In this document: piece by piece, positions 1 through 5,876 of the stretch
Numbering within the stretch: the stretch's first letter is position 1
Layout of the letters: each line of letters begins with the position of its first letter
Source: Desulfobacterales bacterium
Lineage (GTDB): Bacteria; Desulfobacterota; Desulfobacteria; Desulfobacterales; C00003060
DNA length: 7,728 nt
Assembly (NCBI GenBank): GCA_020347085.1
Contig: CP070769.1
Location: 2,318,477-2,326,204 of the forward strand
Direction of reading: 5' to 3'
Position numbers and translations under genes: made by a program
The notes under the pieces: model-generated
The model's database searches: none
Seen by the model: the letters and a program-made list of their open reading frames with translations, nothing else
What the model was told of the DNA's origin: nothing

Positions 1-1
1 C

Positions 2-178
2 GAAGAGCTTGTTCGTCTCATTCTAAATGAAGAGAAATTAGAGAAGGCAGAACATCCGATGGAAAGGATCATTGCGATTATTCATGAAAGTGACCGCACC
101 TTGGTAACAACAACCGGAGTTCACATAGCCCGTCGCATTGGAAGGGCGCTGTCACGAGCCTACCAAGAAAATTTTTAG
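2..178 (+). CDS. BCAM0308-family protein, C-terminal part, interrupted by an in-frame TAG
   Basis: The 5' end lies outside the window. The visible 58 codons start EELVRLILNEE, run through KAEHPMERI and VTTTGVHIARRIGRAL, and end AYQENF before TAG at 176-178. From memory of the family, BCAM0308-type proteins are small, have an N-terminal Cys-rich ribbon, and end with an 'ITTTDxHLARRIGEAL..AYQGELxFxY' block; this is a close match. Their function is not established. The oddity is the stop. Reading on in the same frame gives FRYDDTSIRGHWNGSQ and then TGA at 227-229, which aligns residue for residue with the usual tail. The stop therefore sits at one normally polar or acidic position and removes about the last 17 residues. 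A nonsense mutation (one base from GAG, AAG or CAG) or a sequencing error is likely; amber readthrough is possible but unproven. Family assignment is fairly secure. Whether the product is functional is unknown. Confidence 0.75.
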   Translation, partial: EELVRLILNEEKLEKAEHPMERIIAIIHESDRTLVTTTGVHIARRIGRALSRAYQENF

Positions 179-229
179 TTTCGATATGATGATACAAGTA
201 TAAGGGGCCACTGGAACGGGTCACAATGA

Positions 230-449
230 TTAACTTAACTCTACCGCTTACGATCAACTGCCCAACCCCTCTCACGCCCAGACGAAAACCGCCCATTTCC
301 AGCCACGGAAGAAAGCCTCAACTCAGCTTTACAACCTGTAAAAAATACCGACAGGGGCCTCTCTTGGCCTGCAGACGGTCGATCTGTCGTATCTCAATAA
401 TAGTCAGTCGTTTTAGCCAGTTGGGCTGATCCCCAGTCGTCATTTGTAT
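230..449. other. Intergenic stretch without a recognisable gene
   Basis: About 220 bp between the end of the BCAM0308 reading frame and the -24/-12 promoter. Open frames exist on both strands, but none has a ribosome binding site, a conserved motif or plausible protein composition. I see no convincing terminator; the GC-rich patch near 354-374 contains GGCC twice but no stem followed by a T-run. Activator-binding sites for the downstream sigma-54 promoter would be expected here, but I could not pick out a clear dyad. Confidence 0.5.
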
Positions 450-465
450 TGGCACACCCATTGCT
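450..465 (+). promoter_or_regulatory. Sigma-54 (-24/-12) promoter for the receiver/Usp/CBS operon
   Basis: The sequence TGGCACACCCATTGCT matches the consensus TGGCAC-N5-TTGCW at every strongly conserved position, with GG and GC exactly 12 bp apart (GG 451-452, GC 463-464). The transcript should start near 476. That leaves about 25 nt of leader holding an AAAGG ribosome site before the GTG at 501, so the promoter also helps choose the start codon. Known of the class: sigma-54 promoters need an AAA+ enhancer-binding activator; none is encoded in this window. Confidence 0.75.
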
Positions 466-500
466 CTTCTTCATGGTAAGTGAATGAAAAGGTAAATATC

Positions 501-956
501 GTGACCGACCAATTCACCATCTTGATCGCGGAGCGAAATCCCCATGTTCGCAACTTTCTGCGGCGCGAACTTGCAGCTGAGGGTTACCGGGTGGATTTAG
601 CAAGCAACGGTCGCGAAGTATTAAGGATGCTGGACACTAACAAGGCTCCCGATCTTCTCATATTGGACTTGGAGATACCACATTTGAGTGGAGTGGAGAT
701 TCTAAAGCAGCTGCAGGATAGAGAACCTTCGCTACCGGTGGTGGTCCACACATTCCTTACGGATTATGCCGACTATCCGGCGGTGCAGAAGGCAGCAGCC
801 TTTGTGGAAAAAACAGGCAACAATATTGACAAGCTTAAAGCGGTGATCCTGGACGTGCTGGCAAAGGCATACCCCCGACGGAGGTGTCAGCACAAGTTAA
901 AGGCGGTTAAGTCAACGGTATTCGATCCTGCAAACCGGCGTACTGTGCCTTCATAG
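501..956 (+). CDS. Single-domain response regulator (atypical receiver)
   Basis: A receiver domain with no output domain; such proteins act by protein-protein contact or as phosphate relays in the cytoplasm. Numbered from the GTG at 501, the phospho-acceptor is Asp56 (LLILDLEIPHLSG), the Thr of the switch is Thr84 (VVVHTF) and the conserved Lys is Lys104 (FVEKTG). The usual N-terminal acidic pair, which holds Mg2+, is changed to Glu11-Arg12 (ILIAERN), so phosphorylation may be weakened or altered. A basic tail of about 30 residues (PRRRCQHKLKAVK) follows the domain. Start choice: the frame is open from GTG 480, but AAAGG at 487-491 is well placed for GTG 501, and the predicted transcript start near 476 leaves no ribosome site for 480. 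It is the first gene after the sigma-54 promoter and precedes two Usp genes, which suggests a stress-signalling role. The domain call is secure; the partner kinase is unknown. Confidence 0.85.
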   Translation: MTDQFTILIAERNPHVRNFLRRELAAEGYRVDLASNGREVLRMLDTNKAPDLLILDLEIPHLSGVEILKQLQDREPSLPVVVHTFLTDYADYPAVQKAAAFVEKTGNNIDKLKAVILDVLAKAYPRRRCQHKLKAVKSTVFDPANRRTVPS

Positions 957-1036
957 GCGCGGAGGATGACTGAATAGCAAGTAATAGCACACCGAAGTAC
1001 ATGCGAATGAGCAGATACAGAAAGGAGGTGTAGGCG

Positions 1037-1498
1037 ATGACAGAAATAAAGAAAATCCTTTTTCCTGTTGATTTGACAGAAAACTCTTCAAAGGTTCTGC
1101 CTTACGTACGCTTGTTTTCCGAGAAATACAACAGCATGATTTATCTGCTTCACGTGTCGGAAGACCTTCGTCTGTGGTACAGGGTCGATGTTCCCGATCT
1201 TCCCCGAGATTCCTTGAACCTTTTCCAAAAGGAAGCCTTAGAAATTGCCGAAAAGGCCATGAACAGAGTTTGCGAAGAACAGTTACACGGCTGTCCCAAC
1301 TTCCAAAGACGAATTACTTCCGGCGATCCGGTCACCGAAATTCTAAAATTCATTGACGCCGAGGATATCGATCTCGTGATCATGGGGACCCATAGCCGAA
1401 AAGGTCTTGAGCATGTCGTCTTTGGGAGTGTAGCTGAGAACGTGGTGAAGAAATCCCCCGTTCCTGTAATGACTATGAATCCTAATAAGATCAAGTGA
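1037..1498 (+). CDS. Universal stress protein, UspA family (first of two)
   Basis: A 153-residue protein the size of a single Usp domain. It has the N-terminal strand KKILFPVDLTE with the nucleotide-contact Asp12, and the C-terminal loop IMGTHSRKGLEHVVFGSV. Family knowledge: ATP-binding Usps carry G-x2-G-x9-G-S/T in this loop. Here the second Gly is Ser (G117, S120, G130, S131), so ATP binding cannot be assumed. Usps are cytoplasmic dimers induced by starvation, oxygen or energy stress; no specific substrate can be read from sequence. A very strong ribosome site, AAAGGAGGTG at 1021-1030, sits 8 nt before the ATG, suggesting high expression. The next Usp gene follows after 78 bp and the receiver gene lies 80 bp upstream, so co-transcription from the promoter at 450-465 is likely. 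No terminator is visible in either gap. Confidence 0.93.
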   Translation: MTEIKKILFPVDLTENSSKVLPYVRLFSEKYNSMIYLLHVSEDLRLWYRVDVPDLPRDSLNLFQKEALEIAEKAMNRVCEEQLHGCPNFQRRITSGDPVTEILKFIDAEDIDLVIMGTHSRKGLEHVVFGSVAENVVKKSPVPVMTMNPNKIK

Positions 1499-1576
1499 CC
1501 ATTCACGCAAACGCCACACTCCTTAGACTGAAATGTTGGGAACTGGCTACTTAAAAAAATTGAACTGGAGGTTGCC

Positions 1577-2047
1577 ATGAAAGCATTCAAGAACATACTT
1601 TTTCCCATAGACTTTTCAGAGTGTTCAGAAAAGGTTTTCCCTTATGCGCGCGATACAGCACAAGCCTTTGACGCAAGACTCCATCTCCTATTCGTAGCCC
1701 GAGATATATCTTACCTAACTACGATCGATGTTCCACGCGACCTGTTGATGAATACCGTTGCCGAGATCGCCAAAGCTGGGGAGGATCACATGGAGATGTT
1801 TGTCGACAAAAACCTGGGGGCTATTGTTGACCACGAAACCAAGGTAGTGACAGGGAGTCCTGCTGAGGAGATTTTGAAATTTGCCGATCAACAGGACATC
1901 GACTTGATTATCATGGGGACCCACGGCAGAAAGGGCCTGGAACGAACCCTCATGGGGAGCGTGGCAGATCATGTGATTAAAAATGCTGCTGTGCCGGTTT
2001 TGACCATCAATCCCTTCAGGCCTAAGGTTAAATATGTGAAGACCTAA
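1577..2047 (+). CDS. Universal stress protein, UspA family (second of two)
   Basis: A 156-residue single Usp domain, clearly a paralogue of the upstream gene. Shared blocks include ILFPxDxxE, a YxxxIDVPRDL-type segment, and IDLxIMGTHxRKGLE. Unlike its neighbour it keeps the full ATP-loop pattern G-x2-G-x9-G-S (G114, G117, G127, S128, in IMGTHGRKGLERTLMGSV), with Asp12 in the first loop, so ATP or another adenine nucleotide is the expected ligand. The C-terminal tail after VLTINPF is Lys-rich. The start is ATG 1577, with CTGGAGG at 1565-1571 as ribosome site. Only 17 bp separate its stop from the next start, a strong sign of an operon with the CBS-ACT gene. The pair probably arose by tandem duplication, followed by loss of the loop glycine in the first copy; homo- or heterodimers are both conceivable. 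The family is certain; the physiological role is inferred. Confidence 0.95.
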   Translation: MKAFKNILFPIDFSECSEKVFPYARDTAQAFDARLHLLFVARDISYLTTIDVPRDLLMNTVAEIAKAGEDHMEMFVDKNLGAIVDHETKVVTGSPAEEILKFADQQDIDLIIMGTHGRKGLERTLMGSVADHVIKNAAVPVLTINPFRPKVKYVKT

Positions 2048-2064
2048 AGTCCAAGGAGTTGTTC

Positions 2065-2763
2065 ATGTTAGTAAAAAGCTGGATGAGCCCTGATGTTATT
2101 AGCGTGGATGAAGATACTCCCATGATGAAGGCTTCTATCATCATGAAGGAGAAGAAAATCAGGTGTCTGCCCGTAGTCGACAAGAAAGGCAAGCTGGTTG
2201 GGATCGTGACCGACAATGACTTGAGAGACGCCTCACCGTCCAAGGCAACGACGTTGGACATGTATGAACTGAATTATCTCCTTTCTACCATCAGGGTTAG
2301 TAGTATTATGACCAAGAATCTTGTGTTTGTGAGGCCAGATGAGACCGTGGAATTTGCTGCGATCCTGATGTTGGAAAACAAGATCTCAGCACTTCCGGTA
2401 ATCCACCACAATAGTTCCCTGGTCGGCATCATCACACAAACGGACATTTTTAAGGCTCTGATCAGTATTACGGGGGTCTATACCGGTGGGATTCAATTTG
2501 GTCTCAGTCTTGAGGATCGTCCTGGTTCGATCGGGGAAGCTGCTGACCTGATCCGTTCATATGGGGGGCGTATTGTGAGCATTCTCTCGACGCGAGAAAT
2601 GGCTGAGGAGGGGCGTTATAATGTCTACATACGCACAATCCCCCTCCCAGAAGATAAGATTAGGAGCCTCGTGAGAGAGCTAGAGGGCCGGTTTGTGGTC
2701 CTTTATACGGTTCGGGACCTGCTGGACGAAGTCGAGAGTCGGCGCATTCGGATTCCAGGATAG
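2065..2763 (+). CDS. CBS-CBS-ACT domain regulatory protein (AcuB-like)
   Basis: A 232-residue cytoplasmic protein with three ligand-binding units. CBS1 spans about residues 1-55 (VKSWMSPDVISVDED ... CLPVVDKKGKLVGIVTDND). CBS2 spans about 78-132 (IMTKNLVFVRPDET ... ALPVIHHNSSLVGIITQTD). The ACT domain spans about 143-215 (GLSLEDRPGSIGEAADLI ... IVSIL). Known of the family: paired CBS motifs form a Bateman module that binds AMP, ATP or related adenylates, and ACT domains usually bind amino acids. This layout occurs in AcuB-like proteins, whose targets are mostly uncharacterised. There is no catalytic domain, so it should act by binding a partner. Start: AAGGAG at 2053-2058 is 6 nt before ATG 2065; a TTG at 2059 is too close to that site. 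It follows the second Usp gene by 17 bp, so adenylate-sensing and Usp functions are probably co-expressed. Confidence 0.92.
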   Translation: MLVKSWMSPDVISVDEDTPMMKASIIMKEKKIRCLPVVDKKGKLVGIVTDNDLRDASPSKATTLDMYELNYLLSTIRVSSIMTKNLVFVRPDETVEFAAILMLENKISALPVIHHNSSLVGIITQTDIFKALISITGVYTGGIQFGLSLEDRPGSIGEAADLIRSYGGRIVSILSTREMAEEGRYNVYIRTIPLPEDKIRSLVRELEGRFVVLYTVRDLLDEVESRRIRIPG

Positions 2764-2871
2764 GCGTTACGCGGTGCTTGATCTCGTCGTTGTCACCATG
2801 TTTTCACTGTTTGCATATTCTTGCTATTGGACAGCGGAATGTGGTCCATACACGTTACTGCAATCCCTACA

Positions 2872-2887
2872 TGGCGTCTATATAGCA
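2872..2887 (+). promoter_or_regulatory. Possible sigma-54-like (-24/-12) element before the GAF/Cys4 gene
   Basis: TGGCGTCTATATAGCA has TGGC at -24 and GC at -12 in the correct 12-bp register, but weaker bases between (GT instead of AC, TA instead of TT at -14/-13). It would start a transcript near 2898, leaving about 48 nt before ATG 2946. The 182-bp gap from the CBS-ACT gene makes a separate promoter likely. A match of this quality can arise by chance. Confidence 0.3.
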
Positions 2888-2945
2888 CGCCCGACGGCAT
2901 GTCCTGTCTTAGTACCACAGCTATGTAGCGTATAGAAGGGACCTC

Positions 2946-3629
2946 ATGGACAAAAGACTGACTTGTGAAGAGTTAGAAAGAAAGGTCCGGGTGCTCGAGA
3001 AAGAGTCGGTGAAGATTGAGCGGTTAGAAGAAGTGCTCAGGAAACGTACCAAAGAACTGAACTGCTTGTATACGGTTCTTGAAATCGTTAATCGCTCGGG
3101 GACTTCTCTGGAGGAAAGGCTGCAGCAGGTTGTCGCCTCACTCCCTCAAGGGTGGCAGTATTCAGAGGTTGCCTCTGCTCGGCTGATTTTTGAAGGTCAG
3201 GCATACAACAGCAATAAGTTTAAGGCTGGTCCGTGTAGGCAGGCCGCAGATATTATTGTCGCCGGGGACAAGATTGGCATGATCGAAGTCTGGTATGGGA
3301 AGGAAAGGCCTGAGTCTGACGAAGGACCCTTCCTCAAAGAAGAGAGGGAATTGATCAACGCCGTTGCCAAGAGAATAAGCACATTCATTGAGCGCAGGAG
3401 GGCTGAGGAAGCCCGGCAGATAGCCCAAGAACGACTTCAAGAGGCTCTTACACATGTACTCAGCGGGTTTCTTCCGATATGTGCAGAATGCAAAAAGATA
3501 CGAGATGATGCCAGCAACTGGATCCGTATTGAAAACTACATTGAAGACCATACAGGCGTTGAGTTTAGCCACAGTATATGCCCGGAATGTGCAAAGATGC
3601 TGTATCCGAATTTAGTAAACATAACCTGA
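2946..3629 (+). CDS. GAF-like sensor protein with C-terminal four-cysteine module
   Basis: A 227-residue soluble protein with no kinase or other catalytic domain. Residues 1-40 are a charged coiled coil (EELERKVRVLEKE). About 40-148 resembles a divergent GAF-type sensor domain (LYTVLEIVNRSGTSLEERL ... ELINAVAKRIS). A second helix at 148-172 leads to the C-terminal module LPICAECKKIRDDASNW ... EFSHSICPECAKMLYP. Its Cys179, Cys182, Cys212 and Cys215, with His209, look like a zinc or other metal site. Known: this Cys-x2-Cys-Lys-Lys-Ile-Arg-Asp module ends many deltaproteobacterial receiver, PAS and GAF proteins, but to my knowledge its role is not established. The ATG at 2946 has GAAGGGA at 2935-2941. 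The neighbouring downstream gene encodes a GAF histidine kinase, a possible partner. The domain layout is well supported; the function is unknown. Redox or metal sensing is a guess based on the cysteines. Confidence 0.85.
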   Translation: MDKRLTCEELERKVRVLEKESVKIERLEEVLRKRTKELNCLYTVLEIVNRSGTSLEERLQQVVASLPQGWQYSEVASARLIFEGQAYNSNKFKAGPCRQAADIIVAGDKIGMIEVWYGKERPESDEGPFLKEERELINAVAKRISTFIERRRAEEARQIAQERLQEALTHVLSGFLPICAECKKIRDDASNWIRIENYIEDHTGVEFSHSICPECAKMLYPNLVNIT

Positions 3630-3712
3630 ACAGTGCGCAGATTTGCCCTGTCGAATATTACTCACGCATGTTTTTCTAATTCTGAAAATGTCTGTTTTGA
3701 TGAGAGCTTCCT

Positions 3713-5143
3713 GTGGAGTTTCCTGTCTCCATTTGCCAGGGTGAGGCGAAGGGGAGAAGTTCGTCCATCTCGCGAATCGAAACAAGTGGAAACTGCTGCA
3801 TCATGTTAGTCGACAAAAAATATATATCTGTCAAATTTAGCCAAAACAAGCTTGAAAAGAGACATAAAGAGCTTGCTGTACTCTATGACATTGGTAGCGA
3901 TTTGACCAGCTCTCTCGGCCTTACAGAGATTTTAGATAGAGCAATAATAAAGATTCGAGAGCATTTTATGAAGGATGCTGTCAGGATCTACTTAATGGAT
4001 GAAACCCAACAGTATCTTGAATTGGTTGCCTACAAAGGAATTTCAAAAGAGCAGTTGGAAGGACTGCGTAAGATTCGAATAAATGAAGGTTTTTCAGGAA
4101 AAGCAGCTCGAACGAAAAGCTTCATCGCTCAGCGGGTTTCGGACTTGGAGAACGGGACAAGGGCGGCCCTTTTACAGAGCAAGGGATTCAAAGTCATCAT
4201 TTGTGTGCCGCTCATTGTAAAGGACAAGGTTGTAGGCGTCATGAATTTGGCTTCTAAACGGATGATTTCACTAACTCAACAGAAGATTGATTTGCTGGTT
4301 GCCATAGGTAACCAGATAGCCATTGCTGTGAACGTTGCAAGGCTCTATGAAGACATACAGATAAAGGCAGAAGAGGTGAGGCAGAAAAAGGACGATCTGG
4401 AGTTTTTTGCCTACACTATTTCACACGACCTCAAGAACCCTGCGATTGGGATTGCTGGTTTTGCCAAATTACTTGCAAAAAGATATGGACATAGGCTAGA
4501 CGAAACAGGCAAGAGATATTGTCATCAAATCAAGAGGGCAGCCGAACAGATTGAGGTATTTACAAAAGACATCAATGAATACATCAAGTCCCAAAAAATC
4601 TCCTTTAATATTGAAAAGACCGATGTTAAACGCATCATAAGGCATATCAGGCATGAGGTTTCACCCGTGTTAAAGGCGCGGAACATAACATGGAAGGAAC
4701 CTGACACCATTCCCGAGATCGTAGCCGATCAGTTGGCCATGACGCGGGTTTTTAGGAACTTGGTCGATAATGCGCTAAAACACGGGGGAAAGAGTCTTAC
4801 GAAGATTGTCTTAGACTATGATCAGGACAAGCATTTCCACATATTTTCCTTCTGCAACGACGGGGTGGCCGTGGGAAGGAAGGATGCCGAAGTGGTCTTT
4901 CAAATGTTCCAAAGGCTGCCAGCGTCAGAGCAAACAGAAGGCACAGGCCTGGGATTGACTATTGTTAAGGAAATCGTAAGCGCCCATGGGGGAAAGGTAT
5001 GGGTTGAATCCGCTCCAAGTAATGGCACTATCTTCTACGTTTCTATACCAAAGGACCTCGAAAACATCGGAACAGCACAAAACCGCAGATTGGATGGTTC
5101 TTGCAAGGGCTGCGCCGAGTCGCCAAAACGCTTTGCCGCGTGA
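3713..5143 (+). CDS. Cytoplasmic GAF-domain sensor histidine kinase
   Basis: Up to 476 residues, with no membrane segments. A GAF domain (about residues 55-210, LAVLYDIGSDLTSS ... AIGNQIAIAVNVARLYEDI) precedes a coiled coil, then HisKA with phospho-acceptor His238 in FAYTISHDLKNPAIG. The HATPase_c domain has all boxes: N (RNLVDNALKHG, Asn353), G1 (CNDGVAV, Asp383), F (FQMFQRL) and G2 (GTGLGL, 410-415). It should therefore be a complete, active kinase that senses a cytoplasmic ligand and phosphorylates an unlinked receiver, conceivably the one at 501-956 or the one at 5877-6704. Start is uncertain: GTG 3713 has GAGAG at 3702-3706, while ATG 3803 (residue 31) lacks a clear ribosome site but begins where the protein starts to look conserved (MLVDKKYIS). 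After the ATPase domain is a short tail (about 25 residues) with Cys-x2-Cys (SCKGCAESP). The gap from the previous gene is 83 bp. Family is certain; signal and partner are unknown. Confidence 0.93.
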   Translation: MEFPVSICQGEAKGRSSSISRIETSGNCCIMLVDKKYISVKFSQNKLEKRHKELAVLYDIGSDLTSSLGLTEILDRAIIKIREHFMKDAVRIYLMDETQQYLELVAYKGISKEQLEGLRKIRINEGFSGKAARTKSFIAQRVSDLENGTRAALLQSKGFKVIICVPLIVKDKVVGVMNLASKRMISLTQQKIDLLVAIGNQIAIAVNVARLYEDIQIKAEEVRQKKDDLEFFAYTISHDLKNPAIGIAGFAKLLAKRYGHRLDETGKRYCHQIKRAAEQIEVFTKDINEYIKSQKISFNIEKTDVKRIIRHIRHEVSPVLKARNITWKEPDTIPEIVADQLAMTRVFRNLVDNALKHGGKSLTKIVLDYDQDKHFHIFSFCNDGVAVGRKDAEVVFQMFQRLPASEQTEGTGLGLTIVKEIVSAHGGKVWVESAPSNGTIFYVSIPKDLENIGTAQNRRLDGSCKGCAESPKRFAA

Positions 5144-5147
5144 ACTA

Positions 5148-5214
5148 GGTTAAAACAAACGCGCGACCTACAGGTTTGCCTTTCAACGGTCCCCGCCTGA
5201 AAGAGTTTTAAACC
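5148..5214 (+). other. Nested inverted repeats after the kinase gene; possible attenuator or weak terminator
   Basis: An outer pair, GGTTAAAAC (5148-5156) and GTTTTAAACC (5205-5214), is complementary except for one bulged base. An inner perfect 6-bp pair, CTTTCA (5180-5185) and TGAAAG (5198-5203), encloses a 12-nt loop. The stem begins 5 nt after the kinase stop codon. There is only a T4 tract and it lies inside the outer arm, so this is a poor intrinsic terminator; it may be an RNA fold that isolates or attenuates the downstream transporter gene. Confidence 0.35.
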
Positions 5215-5274
5215 CCACCTGAGAATCTCGAGTTTGTCCTCCGGGCCAACAAGGTGTTTACATGAACTCTCACT

Positions 5275-5315
5275 GAGTGCTACCTTAGGTATGGAGATGA
5301 TCGCATTGAGCACTC
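5275..5315 (+). promoter_or_regulatory. Stem-loop in the leader of the GDT1-type transporter gene
   Basis: GAGTGCT (5275-5281) and AGCACTC (5309-5315) form a perfect 7-bp stem around a 27-nt loop that itself holds the small dyad ACCTTAGGT (5282-5290). It ends 34 nt before the ATG. GDT1-type genes are often controlled by the manganese-sensing yybP-ykoY riboswitch, but I do not find that motif's GGGGAGUA-type core here. If this stem is regulatory, it is of another kind, such as a DNA operator or an unrecognised RNA element. Confidence 0.35.
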
Positions 5316-5349
5316 GTAAGACTGGGAAGTTTCGCAGGGGGATAGAACA

Positions 5350-5628
5350 ATGGATCTCAAGGTATTCCTTACAACTTTTTGCGTGATATTTCTTGCTGAA
5401 CTGGGAGACAAGACGCAGCTGGCCACGCTCTCTTTTGCAGCTGAGAGCAAGTCCCCACTTGCGGTATTCGTGGGCTCTGCTGCCGCCTTGGTCTTAACCT
5501 CATTGTTGGCTGTCGTGCTTGGAGCCGGGCTGGGCAGGTTCATCCCGGGCAATTATGTCAAAATAGGGGCGGGCATCCTTTTCATCATATTAGGAGTCTG
5601 GATGATATTTTTCCCGGAAGCGAAGTAG
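5350..5628 (+). CDS. GDT1/TMEM165 (UPF0016) family cation transporter, half-size
   Basis: A 92-residue, very hydrophobic membrane protein. It has three predicted helices (about residues 5-27, 36-62 and 69-88) and the signature Glu-x-Gly-Asp-Lys-Thr at 17-22 (AELGDKTQLA) in helix 1. Known: family members export Mn2+ (and handle Ca2+ or H+ in some organisms). Full-length members carry two inverted copies of a three-helix unit with one such motif each; bacterial half-size forms must pair as homo- or heterodimers. Only one copy exists here and no second half lies nearby, so a homodimer, or a partner elsewhere, is inferred. ATG 5350 has AGGGGGAT at 5336-5343 as ribosome site. The gene has its own 206-bp leader with two inverted repeats, which suggests control separate from the kinase gene. 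Substrate is inferred from family only. The gene to its right is on the opposite strand, ending at 5877. Confidence 0.9.
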   Translation: MDLKVFLTTFCVIFLAELGDKTQLATLSFAAESKSPLAVFVGSAAALVLTSLLAVVLGAGLGRFIPGNYVKIGAGILFIILGVWMIFFPEAK

Positions 5629-5876
5629 AACGTAGCAATTTCCTTCTTTCTCGCCGCTTACACATGAGGCAGGTCTTTGGCCAGGTGGAAATACAGCAGG
5701 TGTTTCACGCAACGAGGATAGGCACTAGAAAAACATGTAAGAAGGGGAGTCGTAAAAGTCATTTGCCAGCCACGGGGTTGTGATACGTTTCAGGCCACAG
5801 GAATCAAAGATATGCTCATCCCAGCTTCGTCAACAGCCTTGCGAGGATGATCCGGGGTCCCCTCAACACAGGCGCC

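Noticed and set aside
78..296. Minus-strand open frame of 72 codons
   Set aside because: It is antisense to the recognisable BCAM0308 frame and lacks any motif.
380..390. 11-mer CGATCTGTCGT shared with 7129-7139
   Set aside because: Several shared 11-mers are expected by chance in a window of this length, and no flanking similarity exists.
1150..1608. Minus-strand open frame of 152 codons over the first Usp gene
   Set aside because: Antisense shadow of a clear Usp gene with a strong ribosome site; its composition does not look like a protein family.
2798..2935. Possible 45-codon gene starting MFSLFAYSCYW
   Set aside because: No ribosome site, Cys/Tyr-rich without pattern, and overlaps the candidate promoter; it fills an ordinary intergenic gap.
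3640..3660. -24/-12-like match before the GAF kinase
   Set aside because: The register has GT instead of GG at -24, so it fails the most conserved position.
5144..5349. yybP-ykoY manganese riboswitch
   Set aside because: Expected from the downstream gene family, but the conserved GGGGAGUA-type core is not visible; only generic inverted repeats are present.
5291..5386. 31-codon frame (MEMIALSTRK) overlapping the transporter start, possible leader peptide
   Set aside because: Only a weak ribosome site and no attenuator logic can be seen.
5664..5783. 39-codon frame starting MRQVFGQV between the convergent genes
   Set aside because: No ribosome site and no recognisable features; the region looks non-coding.
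5629..5876. Possible HATPase_c remnant or shared terminator between the convergent genes
   Set aside because: None of the three minus-strand frames shows N-, G1- or G2-box residues, and no GC-rich stem followed by a T-run exists; GGGGTCCCC at 5854-5862 is too short to be a hairpin.
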